Source: CAZEYI01 sp964422855
Lineage (GTDB): Bacteria; Patescibacteriota; Gracilibacteria; Absconditabacterales; Absconditicoccaceae
DNA: 9,401 nucleotides
NCBI GenBank assembly: GCA_964422855.1
Contig: CAYRCS010000033.1
Coordinates: 1-9,401 of the forward strand
Direction of reading: 5' to 3'
How positions within the stretch are numbered: position 1 is the stretch's first letter; the number at the start of each line of letters is the position of its first letter. Positions 9,006 through 9,401 of the stretch are shown here, piece by piece. A program made the position numbers and the translations under genes. A model generated the notes under the pieces. It was not told where the DNA came from. It made no database searches and saw nothing but the letters and a program-made list of their open reading frames with translations.

Positions 9006-9033
9006 ATTGTATGAAATGAGTTTGTGTATGCAA
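9006..9033 (-). promoter_or_regulatory. Predicted sulP promoter
   Basis: On the minus strand -35 TTGCAT (9033-9028), 16-nt spacer, -10 TACAAT (9011-9006). The start would be near 8999, about 24 nt before the ATG. The -35 hexamer is the same as the one proposed for the SLH gene. It overlaps the murI promoter. Confidence 0.5.
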
Positions 9034-9050
9034 AGGGATTGTGATACAAT
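9022..9050 (+). promoter_or_regulatory. Predicted murI promoter
   Basis: -35 TTGTGT (9022-9027), 17-nt spacer, -10 TACAAT (9045-9050) preceded by TGA, an extended -10 element (TGn). The start would be near 9057, leaving a leader of about 66 nt in which no clear structure is seen. Confidence 0.5.
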
Positions 9051-9122
9051 CTAGCTATTTTATTTGGCTTTGCAAAAAGCTAGGGATTTGGTACGCTGTT
9101 TGTGTTTATATGTATCGATGGG

Positions 9123-9401
9123 ATGATTGGCATATTCGATAGTGGATTTGGTGGATTGCAAAGTCTGAGCTATATTCGCAGCCTATACCCCCAGTATGAC
9201 TACCTTTTTTTGGCAGATAGAAAAAATTTTCCTTACTGAAGCAAAACACCTGAAGAGATACAAAAATATACTTTTGCCGCACTGCATCGACTATTTGACA
9301 ATGGTGCAAAGATAGTGATCGTAGCATGCAATACTGCATCAGCCTATGCTATCAGACCTTGGCAGTCCCAATTTCCTGACAAAAAAGCACTTTCGGTGAC
9401 T
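9123..9401 (+). CDS. murI: Glutamate racemase MurI, N-terminal part (runs off the window)
   Basis: The first 93 residues from ATG 9123. MurI interconverts L- and D-glutamate in the cytoplasm, supplying D-Glu for peptidoglycan. The N-terminal IGIFDSGFGGL matches the family's IGIFDSGvGGL motif and carries the catalytic Asp (D6); ADRKNFPYGSKTPEEI matches the substrate-binding segment; VIVACNTASA (66-75 region) carries the first catalytic Cys (C69). TGA 9237 encodes Gly39 of FPYG, invariant in the family. An in-frame GTG at 9102 is possible but would add residues before the conserved start; an ATG at 9118 is out of frame. No Shine-Dalgarno sequence is visible. The second catalytic Cys lies beyond the window. 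Confidence 0.95.

Noticed and set aside
4138..9401. UGA read as Trp (table 4) or as selenocysteine
   Set aside because: TGA falls at Gly of Walker A, GYVG and FPYG motifs; Trp is coded by TGG; selenocysteine would not occur dozens of times at Gly positions.

Overview
The window comes from a bacterium that reads UGA as glycine (translation table 25), the code known from the candidate phyla Absconditabacteria (SR1) and Gracilibacteria (BD1-5/GN02). The proof is in the sequence. TGA sits in frame at invariant glycines of ClpB (first residue of the NBD1 Walker A motif, the variable glycine of the NBD2 Walker A motif, the LDPVIGRDE motif, the VGAG loop, GYVG and SNVG) and in the FPYG motif of glutamate racemase. 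Seven genes together carry 51 TGA codons that are clearly internal; an eighth gene has one doubtful case. Every gene that ends inside the window stops with TAA or TAG. Under the standard code each of these genes breaks into fragments; under table 25 all are intact. The two phyla cannot be separated from this window alone.

Layout. 1-567 (+): C-terminal end of DNA primase DnaG. 646-1623 (+): secreted protein with three S-layer-homology-like repeats and a Cys-containing C-terminal beta-type domain; its predicted promoter holds a run of nine C between -35 and -10. A palindromic terminator (1652-1679) separates it from a convergent minus-strand pair: a uridine-kinase-like P-loop kinase (2954-3985) followed 17 nt later by a membrane-anchored lysozyme/lytic-transglycosylase-like protein (1695-2936). 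Divergent from these, clpB (4138-6810, +) starts from a strong promoter overlapped by a CIRCE-like (HrcA-type) operator. A GAAA-loop terminator (6814-6848) follows clpB. On the minus strand lie a SulP anion transporter with a STAS domain (7317-8975) and, 62 nt downstream, a small secreted protein of unknown function (6847-7254) whose codon use differs from its neighbours. Divergent from sulP, glutamate racemase murI starts at 9123 and runs off the end; the two promoters share DNA.

The themes are envelope and peptidoglycan (SLH protein, lytic-transglycosylase-like protein, MurI), protein disaggregation under heat stress (ClpB), replication (DnaG), nucleotide salvage (kinase) and anion uptake (SulP). 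None of the starts has a convincing Shine-Dalgarno sequence. No gene-free stretch exceeds about 150 nt. I see no tRNA, rRNA, CRISPR array, insertion sequence or prophage gene.
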